64,000 nucleotides of DNA from Ralstonia condita (GCF_958405655.1 NZ_CATYWO010000001.1:186001-250000); one strand, 5' to 3'. Shown: positions 1 to 8,679, counted from the first letter of the stretch. Numbers and translations: made by a program. Notes: a model not told the origin generated them from the sequence alone.

Positions 1-41
1 TAGACCCAGAGTTGATGCAGGTTGGGAGCCATTGCGTTCAT
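1..41 (-). CDS. lrgB: LrgB-family membrane protein, N-terminal fragment
   Basis: Only the first 13 codons (start MNAMAPNLHQLWV) lie in the window; the gene continues beyond base 1. Its ATG overlaps the stop codon of lrgA as ATGA, the usual coupling of lrgA and lrgB. The short N-terminus ending in LWV resembles LrgB/CidB proteins. The assignment rests mainly on position next to lrgA, so the product is inferred. LrgB is the larger partner of the LrgAB (CidAB-like) pair, known as holin-like or as pyruvate/glycolate-type transporters. Confidence 0.7.
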   Translation of the reverse strand, partial: MNAMAPNLHQLWV

Positions 42-415
42 GGGGCCAGCTCCTCGTTGCCTTCGCCGCTGTCACCCAAGCGGCGCATCAGGGCGCGGGT
101 GACGAGTGCACCGGCGGCAATCGACAGCCACGTCGACACGACGGTCGCCACCACGATGGGCAGCCATTCCTGCCCGATGCGGTTCAGTTGCGTCATGACG
201 CCCACGCCGGCCGGCACGAACAGGATGGTCAGATGTCGCAGCAGGTCGCTGACGGTGCCCTGCATGACTTCGAGCACGCGGCCCCTGTCCATCAGCAGGT
301 AGATGACCAGCAGCACCATGCCGATTACCGGACCGGGCACTGGCAGGTGCAGCGAATACGTCAACAGCTCTCCCACTGACTGGAACGTCAACAGGATCGC
401 GAAGGTTTGCAGCAT
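38..415 (-). CDS. lrgA: LrgA/CidA-family membrane protein
   Basis: A 125-residue protein with about four hydrophobic segments and the family signature around residues 24-45 (LPVPGPVIGMVLLVIYLL). LrgA/CidA proteins were first described as antiholin/holin-like. Homologous pairs transport pyruvate in Bacillus, and the plant plastid homologue PLGG1, an LrgA-LrgB fusion, carries glycolate and glycerate. A GGAGG site lies just before the ATG. The gene is 52 bp downstream of glcF in the same direction and overlaps lrgB by 4 bp, so it is probably read with the glycolate oxidase genes. A role in glycolate uptake is inferred from that context. Confidence 0.88.
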   Translation of the reverse strand: MLQTFAILLTFQSVGELLTYSLHLPVPGPVIGMVLLVIYLLMDRGRVLEVMQGTVSDLLRHLTILFVPAGVGVMTQLNRIGQEWLPIVVATVVSTWLSIAAGALVTRALMRRLGDSGEGNEELAP

Positions 416-467
416 GGGGCCTCCGGGTGAAACGAAGCGCCAAGTATAGAACCCGGCTGCGTTCGTT

Positions 468-1712
468 TCAGGCCAGCATGCGGTCGACCAGTTCGATCCA
501 GTGTTCGACGGGCGTGTCGGTGCCGCTCTGCAGATGCGTCAAGCAGCCGATGTTGGCGCTGACGATGCGCTCGGGCTGCGTCGCTTGCAGCTTGGCGAGC
601 TTGTCATCGCGCAGTCGGTAGGCCAGCTCCGGCTGCAGTACGGAGTACGTACCGGCCGAACCGCAGCACAGGTGGCTGTCGGCGCAAAGCTTGACGTCCA
701 CGCCCAGCGAGCCGAGCAGCGTTTCGACCGCCCCCCGGATCTGCTGCCCGTGCTGCAGCGTGCAGGGCGGATGCCACGCCACGCGGGGGCGTTGTGCTTC
801 GGGTTTGGCCTTCTGCAGAAGTTGCTGCGAGAACGCCGGTAGTACCTCGCACAGGTCGCGCGTCATGGCCGACACGCGTGCCGCGCGCTCGGCATAGGCA
901 GGATCGTCGCGCAGCAGGTGGCCGTATTCCTTGACCATCACCCCGCACCCGGAGGCGGTCATGACGATGGCCTCGGCGCCCGCTTCGATGTAAGGCCACC
1001 AGGCGTCGATGTTGGCGCGCATGTTGCCCAGGCCGCCGGCATGGTCGTTCATGTGGTAGCGGATGGCGCCGCAGCACCCGGCGCGGTCGGCGCTGATGAG
1101 CTGCACGCCCAGCTTGTCGAAGACGCGTGCCGTGGCGGCATTGATGTTGGGCGACATGGCGGGTTGCACGCAGCCTTCGAGCAGCAGCATCTTGCGTGCG
1201 TGTGCGGTGCTTGGCCGCATGCCGGCGTGAGGCTGCTTGGCTGGCACCTTGTTGCGCAGCACCTGCGGCAACATCGGCCGCACGGCCTGCCCGAGCTTGA
1301 GTGCGGAGCCGAACAGCGCCGGCCGCGTCAACCCTTCGCGCAGTGCCCAGCGCACGGCGCGTTCGCCGAGCGGGCGAGACTCTCCTTTCGCATCGAGCTG
1401 GTCGTCGACGATCTTGCGGCCGATCTCCACCAGGCGCCCGTAGGTCACGCCGGACGGGCAAGTCGATTCGCAGTTGCGGCAGGTCAGGCAGCGGTCCAGG
1501 TGCAGGCGCGTGGCCTCCCCGGCGGGCTGGCCCTCGAGCACCTGCTTCATCAGGTAGATGCGCCCGCGCGGGCCGTCCAGCTCGTCGCCGAGCAGTTGGT
1601 AGGTCGGGCAGGTGGCGGTGCAGAAGCCGCAGTGCACGCACTTCTGCACGATGCTTTGGGCTTCTTCGCCTTGAGGAGTGTTGCGCAGGAACGCCGCGAG
1701 CGTGATTTGCAT
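468..1712 (-). CDS. glcF: Glycolate oxidase iron-sulfur subunit GlcF
   Basis: A 414-residue protein that passes electrons from the flavin subunits GlcD/GlcE to the membrane quinone pool. Two ferredoxin-type 4Fe-4S motifs are visible: CVHCGFCTATCP near residue 25 and CLTCRNCESTCP near residue 75. Two cysteine-rich CCG domains follow (GCCGAI near residue 213 and LCCGSAGTYS near residue 350), as in GlcF and heterodisulfide-reductase-like subunits. Length is normal for the family. It starts 12 bp after the glcE stop, which supports one transcript for glcD, the channel gene, glcE and glcF. Confidence 0.95.
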   Translation of the reverse strand: MQITLAAFLRNTPQGEEAQSIVQKCVHCGFCTATCPTYQLLGDELDGPRGRIYLMKQVLEGQPAGEATRLHLDRCLTCRNCESTCPSGVTYGRLVEIGRKIVDDQLDAKGESRPLGERAVRWALREGLTRPALFGSALKLGQAVRPMLPQVLRNKVPAKQPHAGMRPSTAHARKMLLLEGCVQPAMSPNINAATARVFDKLGVQLISADRAGCCGAIRYHMNDHAGGLGNMRANIDAWWPYIEAGAEAIVMTASGCGVMVKEYGHLLRDDPAYAERAARVSAMTRDLCEVLPAFSQQLLQKAKPEAQRPRVAWHPPCTLQHGQQIRGAVETLLGSLGVDVKLCADSHLCCGSAGTYSVLQPELAYRLRDDKLAKLQATQPERIVSANIGCLTHLQSGTDTPVEHWIELVDRMLA

Positions 1713-1724
1713 GATGAGCTTGCG

Positions 1725-2858
1725 TTAGAAGTCGGCGTACAGACGGCCCGGGTTGAAGATGCCGTGCGGATCGAAGCTGTCCTTCAGGCGCTTGTGCACG
1801 GCCATCAAAGGCGCAGCGACGGGTGTGAACACGTCGCTTGTGCGGTCGCCGTTGCGGAACAGCGTGGCGTGGCCACCGGCCTTGGCGGCCGCATCGCGAA
1901 TGACGCTGGCAGGCGTGTTGGCGGTGTCGATCCACCAGCGTTGGCCTCCGCCCCATTCGACGAGTTGCTCGTCGGCCGAGGCCTGACCGAACGCCAGCGG
2001 CGGCGTTGCCGGCGGCAGCGCAATGCGCCACAGCGGCAGGCTGCCTTGCACGGCCCGGGCGAAAAACGCGTGCGACTGCTCACGCAGGTCGCGCCAGAAT
2101 GTGGCCGCTTGCGCTTCGTCCGCGCGCTCCCCGCCGAGCTTGCTGATGGCCGCCCGCACGGCCGCATCGGCGCCGCACAGTCGCACCCACAGTGCACCGT
2201 CGATCCACGCGGATGCCGCGATGGGCAACGGCTGGCCTCCCCAGCGGTTGAGCGTGTCGATGGCTTCGGCCTGCGGCATCGCAAAGCGCAGGGTGGCGTC
2301 GCAGAACGGCATCGGCAGCACCTTCATCGACACCTGCACGACCAGGCCAAGCGTGCCGAGTGCTCCGGCCATCAGGCGCGACACGTCGTAGCCGGCCACG
2401 TTCTTCATGACCTGGCCACCGAAATTGAGCATGTCGCCGCGGCTGTCCATCACGACGGCGCCGAGCACGAAATCACGCAGTGCACCCACGGACTGCCGGC
2501 GCGGGCCGGACAGGCCGGCAGCAAAAGCGCCACCCACGGTGGCTTGCCTGCCGTCCACGGCAAAGTGCGGCGGCTCGAATGCCAGCATTTGCCGATGCTC
2601 GGCCAGCGCGGCTTCGATGTCGGCAAGCGGCGTGCCGCTGCGGGCGGTGATGACCAGCTCTGCGCAGTCGTAATCGACGATGCCCGACCACTCGCGCGTG
2701 TCGAGTACGGTGCCGTTGGGAGCGGGCGCGCGGCCGTAGAAATCCTTGGTGCCGCCGCCGCGCAGCGTGAGCGGCGTGCGGCTGTCGACGGCTTGCGCGA
2801 TGGCGTCGCGGAAACGCGCGAGCGTGGGCGAAAGAGTGGTGTCTGGCGTGGTTTGCAT
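1725..2858 (-). CDS. glcE: Glycolate oxidase FAD-binding subunit GlcE
   Basis: A 377-residue flavoprotein subunit of glycolate oxidase. It has a PCMH-type FAD-binding domain in the N-terminal half (TLRGGGTKDF near residue 32, GGAFAAGLSGPRR near residue 112, NVAGYDVSRLMAGALGTLGL near residue 153) and ends with the family tail FDPHGIFNPGRLY. It is shorter than GlcD, as expected for GlcE. GlcD and GlcE together oxidise glycolate to glyoxylate and pass electrons to GlcF. It lies 23 bp after the ion-channel gene and 12 bp before glcF. Confidence 0.95.
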   Translation of the reverse strand: MQTTPDTTLSPTLARFRDAIAQAVDSRTPLTLRGGGTKDFYGRAPAPNGTVLDTREWSGIVDYDCAELVITARSGTPLADIEAALAEHRQMLAFEPPHFAVDGRQATVGGAFAAGLSGPRRQSVGALRDFVLGAVVMDSRGDMLNFGGQVMKNVAGYDVSRLMAGALGTLGLVVQVSMKVLPMPFCDATLRFAMPQAEAIDTLNRWGGQPLPIAASAWIDGALWVRLCGADAAVRAAISKLGGERADEAQAATFWRDLREQSHAFFARAVQGSLPLWRIALPPATPPLAFGQASADEQLVEWGGGQRWWIDTANTPASVIRDAAAKAGGHATLFRNGDRTSDVFTPVAAPLMAVHKRLKDSFDPHGIFNPGRLYADF

Positions 2859-2881
2859 GGTGACGCGTTGGGCGCGGCAGC

Positions 2882-3790
2882 TTACTCGCTGCGCGCGGTC
2901 TCCGTTGGGTTTGGGGGCAGCTTGCTGCCGCAGCGCTTGCAGAAAGCAGCGTCTGCGTCGTGCCCCTCGGTTGCGCAGTGCGTGCAGGTGCGCCTTGACG
3001 GCGAACTCTGGCGCATGCTGGTCACCAGTTCCGCACCGATGATGCCGGTCGGAAAGGCGATGATGCTGTAGCCAAGCAGGATGGTGATCGAGGTGATGAA
3101 CTGCCCCAGCGGCGTGCGCGGCACCAGGTCGCCGAAGCCGGTGGTGGTGAGCGTGACGACCGCCCAGTACATGCTGACAGGGATGCTGGTGAAGCCGTGT
3201 TGCGGCCCCTCCACCACATACATGACGGTGCCCAGGATGATGGTGATGATGAACACCGTGCCCAGGAACACGAAGATCTTGTGCCGCGCATTGACGAGCG
3301 CGCGCAGCAGGACCTGCGCCTCTTCAAAGTAGACCGTCACCTTGAGCACACGGAACACCCGCAGCAGCCGCAGTAGCCGCACGTCGAGCAGATAGGCCAG
3401 TTCGGGCGTAAAGATGGCCAGCCACGTCGGCAGGATCGAAATGAAATCGATGATGCCGTAGAAGCTCAGCACGTAGCGCAGCGGCTTGCGCACGACCAGG
3501 ATACGCATCACGTATTCTGCCGTGAAGAGCAGCGTGAAGAGCCACTCCAGTACTGCAAACAGCGTCCCGGCCCGATCGCGCGCGCTGGGGATGCTGTCGA
3601 GCATCACGACCAGCACGCTGGCGACGATGGCGACCAGCAACAGCTCGTCAAACCGCCGGCCGGCGGGCGTCTCGGCCTCGAAGACGATGGTGTACCACCG
3701 TCTGCGCCAGCCTTCGTGCTGGGGCTTGCCGAGGTACGCGGCCAGGCGCGCGTTATGCGCATGCCACCGGTCGCTACGGGACGGATTCAT
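2882..3790 (-). CDS. Six-TM voltage-gated potassium channel with C-terminal zinc ribbon
   Basis: A 302-residue ion channel. After a cytoplasmic N-terminus come four voltage-sensor helices; S4 carries regularly spaced arginines (VRLLRLLRVFRVLKV). The pore region holds the selectivity filter TTTGFGDLVP, a variant of the usual TVGYGD. The soluble tail has two CxxC pairs (CTHC and CKRC), which look like a zinc ribbon. The start is set at MNPSRSD because the upstream in-frame extension is not hydrophobic and would overlap glcD. It sits between glcD (13 bp) and glcE (23 bp), all leftward, so it is probably cotranscribed with glycolate oxidase. Potassium selectivity follows from the filter; the operon role is unknown. 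Confidence 0.9.
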   Translation of the reverse strand: MNPSRSDRWHAHNARLAAYLGKPQHEGWRRRWYTIVFEAETPAGRRFDELLLVAIVASVLVVMLDSIPSARDRAGTLFAVLEWLFTLLFTAEYVMRILVVRKPLRYVLSFYGIIDFISILPTWLAIFTPELAYLLDVRLLRLLRVFRVLKVTVYFEEAQVLLRALVNARHKIFVFLGTVFIITIILGTVMYVVEGPQHGFTSIPVSMYWAVVTLTTTGFGDLVPRTPLGQFITSITILLGYSIIAFPTGIIGAELVTSMRQSSPSRRTCTHCATEGHDADAAFCKRCGSKLPPNPTETARSE

Positions 3791-3803
3791 GGCCGATTCC
3801 GTA

Positions 3804-5297
3804 TCAGAAGCGCGGCAGATCCGGATGCGGCAGCAGGCCGTTGCGCACGTGGAGCTTGCCGTATTCGGCACAGCGCGCGAGCGAGGGAATGGCCTTGTCG
3901 GGGTTCAGCAGGCGCGCCGGGTCAAAGGCGGCCTTCACCCGCAGGAAGGCGTCGCGCTCTTCGGCCGAAAACTGCACGCACATCGAGCTGAGCTTTTCGA
4001 CGCCCACGCCATGTTCACCGGTCACCGTGCCGCCAAGCTCGACGCAGGTCTCGAGGATGTCCGATCCGAACAGCTCGGCGCGGTGCCATTCGTCCTGGTC
4101 TTCGCCGTTAAAGAGGATCAGCGGGTGCATGTTGCCGTCACCCGCGTGGAACACGTTGATGCAGCGCAGGGCGTATTTCTGCTCCATCGCCTGGATGCGC
4201 CGCAGCAGCGTGCCGATGTGCTTGCGCGGGATGGTGCCGTCCATGCAGTAGTAGTCAGGCGAGATGCGCCCCGCTGCCGGGAACGCGTTCTTGCGGCCGC
4301 TCCAGAACTTCAGGCGCTCGGCCTCGCTTTGCGATACCTGGATGCGCGTGGCACCCGAGGCGCGCAGCACCTCGCTCATGCGGGCAATCTCTTCGGCTAC
4401 CTCTTCGGGGGTGCCATCGGATTCGCACAGCAGGATGGCGGCGGCGTCCAGGTCGTAGCCCGCGCGGACGAACTCTTCCACCGCGGCGGTGGCGGGCTTG
4501 TCCATCATTTCCAGCCCGGCCGGAATGATGCCCGCGGCAATTACGTCGGCCACGGCGTTGCCGCCCGTTTCCACGTTGTCGAAGCTCGCCATGATCACCT
4601 GGGCAAGCTGCGGCTTGGGGATCAGGCGCACGGTCACCTCGGTCACCACGGCCAGCATGCCCTCGGAGCCGATCATGGTGGCGAGCAGGTCCAGGCCGGG
4701 TGCGTCGGGCGCCTCGCTGCCGAACTCCACGACCTCGCCGTCCATCATCACCGCGCGCACGCGCAGCACGTTGTGTACCGTCAGGCCGTATTTCAGGCAG
4801 TGCACGCCGCCCGAGTTCTCGTTCACGTTGCCGCCGATCGTGCAGGCAATCTGCGACGAGGGGTCAGGCGCGTAATACAGTCCATGCGGATTGGCCGCCT
4901 CCGAAATGGCGAGGTTGCGCACGCCCGGCTGCACCACGGCGGTGCGGGTGTACGGATCGACTTTGAGAATGCGCTTGAATTTCGCCAGCGACAGGACCAG
5001 CCCTCCCGGCGTGGGCATGGCGCCACCCGAGAGGCTCGTGCCGGCGCCGCGCGGCACCACGGGCACGCCCATGCGGTGGCATACGCGCAGGATTTCAATG
5101 ACCTGCGATTCGGTATCCGGCAGCACCACGGCCAGCGGCACCTGCCGATATGCGGCGAGACCGTCACATTCATACGGGACGATATCTTCGCGTTCCCAGA
5201 GCAGGGCGTCTTCGGAAACGATCTGCGACAGCGCTGCGGTCAGTTCGGCCTGCAGGGCAGATTGATCACGGGTGGCGGTGGGCAACGGCGCGTTCAT
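3804..5297 (-). CDS. glcD: Glycolate oxidase FAD-linked subunit GlcD
   Basis: A 497-residue FAD-linked oxidase subunit of the vanillyl-alcohol-oxidase fold. Visible features are the FAD-binding stretch VVPRGAGTSLSGGAMPTPGG near residue 85, the region MIGSEGMLAVVTEVTVRL, and the C-terminal motifs NVFHAGDGNMHPLILF and GGTVTGEHGVGVEKL. With GlcE and GlcF it oxidises glycolate, and often D-lactate, to the 2-oxoacid. The start MNAPLPT is preferred over an ATG five codons upstream because GAGAG lies about nine bases before it. It is the first gene of the glcD-channel-glcE-glcF-lrgAB series. Confidence 0.95.
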   Translation of the reverse strand: MNAPLPTATRDQSALQAELTAALSQIVSEDALLWEREDIVPYECDGLAAYRQVPLAVVLPDTESQVIEILRVCHRMGVPVVPRGAGTSLSGGAMPTPGGLVLSLAKFKRILKVDPYTRTAVVQPGVRNLAISEAANPHGLYYAPDPSSQIACTIGGNVNENSGGVHCLKYGLTVHNVLRVRAVMMDGEVVEFGSEAPDAPGLDLLATMIGSEGMLAVVTEVTVRLIPKPQLAQVIMASFDNVETGGNAVADVIAAGIIPAGLEMMDKPATAAVEEFVRAGYDLDAAAILLCESDGTPEEVAEEIARMSEVLRASGATRIQVSQSEAERLKFWSGRKNAFPAAGRISPDYYCMDGTIPRKHIGTLLRRIQAMEQKYALRCINVFHAGDGNMHPLILFNGEDQDEWHRAELFGSDILETCVELGGTVTGEHGVGVEKLSSMCVQFSAEERDAFLRVKAAFDPARLLNPDKAIPSLARCAEYGKLHVRNGLLPHPDLPRF

Positions 5298-5599
5298 GGG
5301 GGTGTCTCTCATGGTTCTGCCCGGCAGCGGTGGCCGGGGTGGGAGGCACTATAGCCCGGCCGCCGCGCCGCGCGGCGTGTTAAAGACTTTTGCTGCGATG
5401 AATTTGGCTCGCGGTGGGGGCCAATCTGGTTCATCGCCGCGCAGCACGGAGGCTGGGCGTGTTTCAGGCGGGCCTCGCGCCTCCGCGATCGAAGCCTAGA
5501 CCCTTGACGGAGAAGCTCAAGCCTCCGAATTCCGCACGGAACGGATCAACTTCGTTCCTTTGGGTGGCAGGGGGACGATCTGCTCTATCCATCAGGTAC
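5298..5599. other. Intergenic region upstream of glcD
   Basis: About 300 bp between the LysR gene and glcD, both leftward, with no supported coding sequence. A TATAGT hexamer on the minus strand at 5348-5353 lies about 50 bp before glcD and could be its -10 box; I see no good -35. A very GC-rich self-complementary stretch (about 5359-5380) lies just upstream. A site for the adjacent LysR regulator would be expected here, but I cannot identify one. Confidence 0.4.
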
Positions 5600-6490
5600 T
5601 CACCAATCCAGCCCAAGCAGCCAATCCACGAAATGCTGCGCCTCCGGTTTCATCGGCGCCTGCTCGCGCTGGACGATGTAGTAACCATGCGGCGATGTCG
5701 ATTCAATGTCCAGCAACCGCACGATCTGCCCCGAGGCCAGCCAGTTGCGCGCCATGGCTTGACGCACCAGCGCCACGCCCTGGTTGGACGCGACTGCCTC
5801 CAGCATCAGGCCGATATCGTTGAAGAGCGATCCGGTCGCCGGCTCCGGCGCATCCAGACCGGCCGCTTCGAACCACGGGCGCCACGGCTCGAGCGGGCTG
5901 CGCAGCAGCGTGAGATTCAGCAGTTGCGACGGCTCGTTGATGGTATTGCCGCTGATCTGCTCGAAATAGCCCCGCCCGCACGCCGGGAAGACGCGCTCGT
6001 TGAGCAGCGGTGTCGTCTTCAGATCCGGATAGCGGCCGGTGCCGTAGCGGATTTCGACGTCGGTGTCTTCGGCCTTCACGTCAAGGAACGGGATGGCCAG
6101 GTGCAGCTCCAGATCGATGTGTGGGTACAGCGCGTTGAACTCGGGCAGGCGCGGCACGAGGTGCTGGCGTCCAAAGGTGGGCGGAATCGCCACACGCAGC
6201 CGCGCGCGCTGCTTGCTGAACTCGGGTCGCGCCAGCTCATGCAGCGTGTTGAGCGCGATCTGCACGCTGCGCAGATAGCGCGTCCCGGCGGCGGTCAGCC
6301 GCAGCGCCGTGCCGGTGCGCACGAACAGGTCTTCGCCCCACAGCTCTTCCAGATTCTTGATGCGGTGGGACACCGCGCTGGGTGTCACCGACAGTTCCTC
6401 GGCCGCACGCGCAAAGCTTGCATGGCGCGCGCCGGCCTCGAAGGCAATCAGCAGATGCAGCGGAGGGACGCGCTTGAAGACAGAGGACAT
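5600..6490 (-). CDS. LysR-family transcriptional regulator, GcvA-like
   Basis: A 296-residue LysR regulator. The N-terminal winged helix-turn-helix is at residues 10-65 (SFARAAEELSVTPSAVSHRIKNLE). The effector domain begins near residue 95 (RLRVAIPPTFGRQHLVPRLPEF). The opening 'PPLHLLIAFEAGARHASFARAAEEL' type is that of the GcvA/AmpR-like branch (LlaF-Exx-AR). It lies 27 bp downstream of the FAD-linked dehydrogenase gene and about 300 bp upstream of glcD, all leftward. It may control one or both 2-hydroxyacid oxidation systems; the ligand is not identifiable from sequence. Confidence 0.9.
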   Translation of the reverse strand: MSSVFKRVPPLHLLIAFEAGARHASFARAAEELSVTPSAVSHRIKNLEELWGEDLFVRTGTALRLTAAGTRYLRSVQIALNTLHELARPEFSKQRARLRVAIPPTFGRQHLVPRLPEFNALYPHIDLELHLAIPFLDVKAEDTDVEIRYGTGRYPDLKTTPLLNERVFPACGRGYFEQISGNTINEPSQLLNLTLLRSPLEPWRPWFEAAGLDAPEPATGSLFNDIGLMLEAVASNQGVALVRQAMARNWLASGQIVRLLDIESTSPHGYYIVQREQAPMKPEAQHFVDWLLGLDW

Positions 6491-6517
6491 GCGGGCGGTC
6501 GCGGGTGGGTGAGTCGG

Positions 6518-7936
6518 TTACAGGTGGAAGATCTTGCCGGGGTTCAGGATGTGCTTCGGATCCAGCGCCTGTTTGATGCTGCGCATCAGGTCGATCGCAT
6601 CGTTGCCGTGCTCGGCGATCAGGAAGTCCATCTTGTGCAGGCCCACGCCGTGCTCGCCCGTGCAGGTGCCGTCCATGGCAATGGCACGCGCGACGATGCG
6701 CTGGTTGATGCGCTCGGCTTCTTCCAGTTCTTCCGGCTTGTCCGGATCGATCAGCAACGCGACATGGAAGTTGCCGTCGCCCACGTGACCGACGATGGGC
6801 GCGGGCAGTTGCAGCGGGCTGGCGCGCAGGTCCTTCTCCGTTTCCACCACGCACTCGGCCAGGCGCGAGATCGGCACGCACACATCGGTGGTGACGGCGC
6901 GGCAGCCCGGCTTGAGCTGCAGGAAGCCGAAGAAGGCGTTGTGGCGCGCATTCCACAGGCGGCTGCGGTCTTCGGGGCGCGTGGCCCATTCGAAGCCCTG
7001 GCCCTTGTGGTCCGCGGCGATCTGCTGGACGGTCTCGGCTTGTTCCTGGACGCCGTGTTCGGAGCCGTGGAACTCGAAGAACAGCGTCGGCAGCTCGGGC
7101 AGCGTCAGCTTGTCGTATTGGTTGATGGCACGGATGGCGAGCGCGTCGACAAACTCCACGCGCGCAATCGGCACGCCCATCTGGATGGTGTCGATCACGG
7201 CGGACACCGCGTCGCCCATGCTCGGGAACGCGCACACGGCGGCCGACACCGCCTCCGGCTGCGGGTACAGCTTCAGCGTGATCTCGGTGATGACGCCCAG
7301 CGTTCCCTCGCTGCCGATGAAGAGGCGTGTCAGGTCGTAGCCCGCCGACGATTTGCGCGCGCGATTGGCAGTCTTGATGACGCGGCCGTCAGCGGTGACC
7401 ACCGTCAGGTTCAGCACGTTCTCGCGCATCGTGCCGTAGCGCACGGCGTTGGTGCCGGACGCGCGCGTCGCGCACATGCCACCGATGGATGCATCCGCGC
7501 CCGGATCGATGGGGAAGAAGAGCCCGGTATCCCGAATCTCGTTGTTGAGCTGCTTGCGCGTGACGCCCGGCTCGACCGTCACCGTCAAGTCTTCCGGATG
7601 CACCGACAGCACGTGGTTCATCTGCGAGAGGTCGAGGCTCACGCCACCGGCCACCGCCAGCAGATGCCCTTCGAGCGACGAACCGGCGCCGTAGGGGATC
7701 AGCGGAATCTCGTGCGCGTGGCAGAGCTTGGCAACCGTCGCGACGTCTTCCGTGGTCTGCGCGAAGACCACCGCGTCGGGCAGCATCGGGTCGTAGGCGG
7801 ATTCGTCGCGGCCGTGGTGGGCGCGCACGGCGTCGCTGACGGAGAGCCGATCGCCGAAACGGGCCCGCAGCGCGTCGAGCATGGCCGCCGGAATCGGCTT
7901 GCGGATCAGTTGGGAGGGCGGTGCGGGGTGATTCAT
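6518..7936 (-). CDS. FAD-linked D-2-hydroxyacid (D-lactate-type) dehydrogenase
   Basis: A 472-residue flavoprotein of the same superfamily as GlcD but closest in pattern to the single-chain D-lactate dehydrogenase (cytochrome) group. Features are PLIPYGAGSSLEGHLLAVAG near residue 80 (FAD pyrophosphate binding), LFIGSEGTLGVITEITLKL near residue 210, and the C-terminal active-site region IVGHVGDGNFHVALL and DGTCTGEHGVGLHKMDFL. It has no iron-sulfur partner gene beside it, so it probably donates electrons directly to a quinone or cytochrome. It lies 27 bp upstream of the LysR gene in the same direction. The substrate is inferred; glycolate or another 2-hydroxyacid is possible. Confidence 0.9.
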   Translation of the reverse strand: MNHPAPPSQLIRKPIPAAMLDALRARFGDRLSVSDAVRAHHGRDESAYDPMLPDAVVFAQTTEDVATVAKLCHAHEIPLIPYGAGSSLEGHLLAVAGGVSLDLSQMNHVLSVHPEDLTVTVEPGVTRKQLNNEIRDTGLFFPIDPGADASIGGMCATRASGTNAVRYGTMRENVLNLTVVTADGRVIKTANRARKSSAGYDLTRLFIGSEGTLGVITEITLKLYPQPEAVSAAVCAFPSMGDAVSAVIDTIQMGVPIARVEFVDALAIRAINQYDKLTLPELPTLFFEFHGSEHGVQEQAETVQQIAADHKGQGFEWATRPEDRSRLWNARHNAFFGFLQLKPGCRAVTTDVCVPISRLAECVVETEKDLRASPLQLPAPIVGHVGDGNFHVALLIDPDKPEELEEAERINQRIVARAIAMDGTCTGEHGVGLHKMDFLIAEHGNDAIDLMRSIKQALDPKHILNPGKIFHL

Positions 7937-8068
7937 GGCGTCTCGCGGGTGGCTGCGGTCTGGGGCCGCAGTTTTGGAGCTCTATCGACCATCATTCTAA
8001 CGCCGGGGCCCCTGCCGCTTGCGATAATGGTGGTCTGCAACATTGCACAGCATCAAGGGAGACGCCCC

Positions 8069-8626
8069 GTGGGCAACCGCTTATCCAAGATCGCCACGCG
8101 CACCGGCGACGATGGCACCACCGGACTTGGCGACGGCAGCCGTACCGTCAAGGACAGCATGCGCATCGCCGCCATCGGTGACGTCGATGAGCTGAACTCG
8201 CACATTGGCGTGCTGCTGACCGAGGAACTGCCTGAGGGCGTACGTGCCGCCCTCACCGCCATCCAGCATGACCTGTTCGACCTGGGGGGCGAGTTGTGCA
8301 TTCCCGGTTACACGATGGTCACGGCCGCACACGTGCTGCGTCTGGACCAGTGGCTCGCCGATTACAACGCCGATCTGCCGCGCCTGGCCGAATTCATTTT
8401 GCCCGGCGGCAGCCGTGCGGCGGCGCAGGCGCATGTCTGCCGCACCGTGGCGCGTCGTGCGGAGCGCAGCATCGTCGCGCTCGGCCGCACAGAGGCGCTC
8501 GGAGAAGCGCCGCGCCAATACGTCAATCGGCTATCGGACTTGTTGTTTGTGCTGGCGCGCGTACTCAACCGTGCAGATGGCGGTACCGATGTCCTGTGGG
8601 AGCGCGACGCGCACAAGCCAGCGTAA
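8069..8626 (+). CDS. Corrinoid adenosyltransferase, PduO type
   Basis: A 185-residue ATP:cob(I)alamin adenosyltransferase that converts cob(I)alamin to adenosylcobalamin. The N-terminal ATP-binding motif TRTGDDGTTGLGDGSRTVKD (residues 10-29) and GDVDELNSHIG near residue 37 are typical of PduO, as is the helix near residue 130 with RRAERSIVALGR and the ending YVNRLSDLLFVLARVLNR. Translation begins at GTG (8069) after the site AAGGGAGA. The same frame stays open far upstream, but that part lies antisense to the LysR and dehydrogenase genes and is not coding. Transcribed divergently from the dehydrogenase gene. Confidence 0.93.
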   Translation: MGNRLSKIATRTGDDGTTGLGDGSRTVKDSMRIAAIGDVDELNSHIGVLLTEELPEGVRAALTAIQHDLFDLGGELCIPGYTMVTAAHVLRLDQWLADYNADLPRLAEFILPGGSRAAAQAHVCRTVARRAERSIVALGRTEALGEAPRQYVNRLSDLLFVLARVLNRADGGTDVLWERDAHKPA

Positions 8627-8652
8627 GCGCCATCCGTTCAGCAAAGCCGAAT

Positions 8653-8679
8653 CGGCCCGGTGCTTGCCCGGGCCGTTTT
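8653..8679 (+). terminator. Rho-independent terminator after the adenosyltransferase gene
   Basis: Eight-base stem CGGCCCGG / CCGGGCCG with a 7-base loop, followed by TTTT, 26 bp beyond the stop codon. It lies between two convergent genes. Confidence 0.75.

Noticed and set aside
918..3071. Long rightward open frame over glcF and glcE
   Set aside because: It is exactly antisense to two clear family members; its translation is Arg/His/Ala-rich with no recognisable domain. Long antisense frames are common in DNA of this GC content.
5414..8068. Upstream extension of the adenosyltransferase frame
   Set aside because: The frame is open, but this part lies antisense to the LysR and dehydrogenase genes. 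The PduO family begins at the GTG at 8069, which has a ribosome site.
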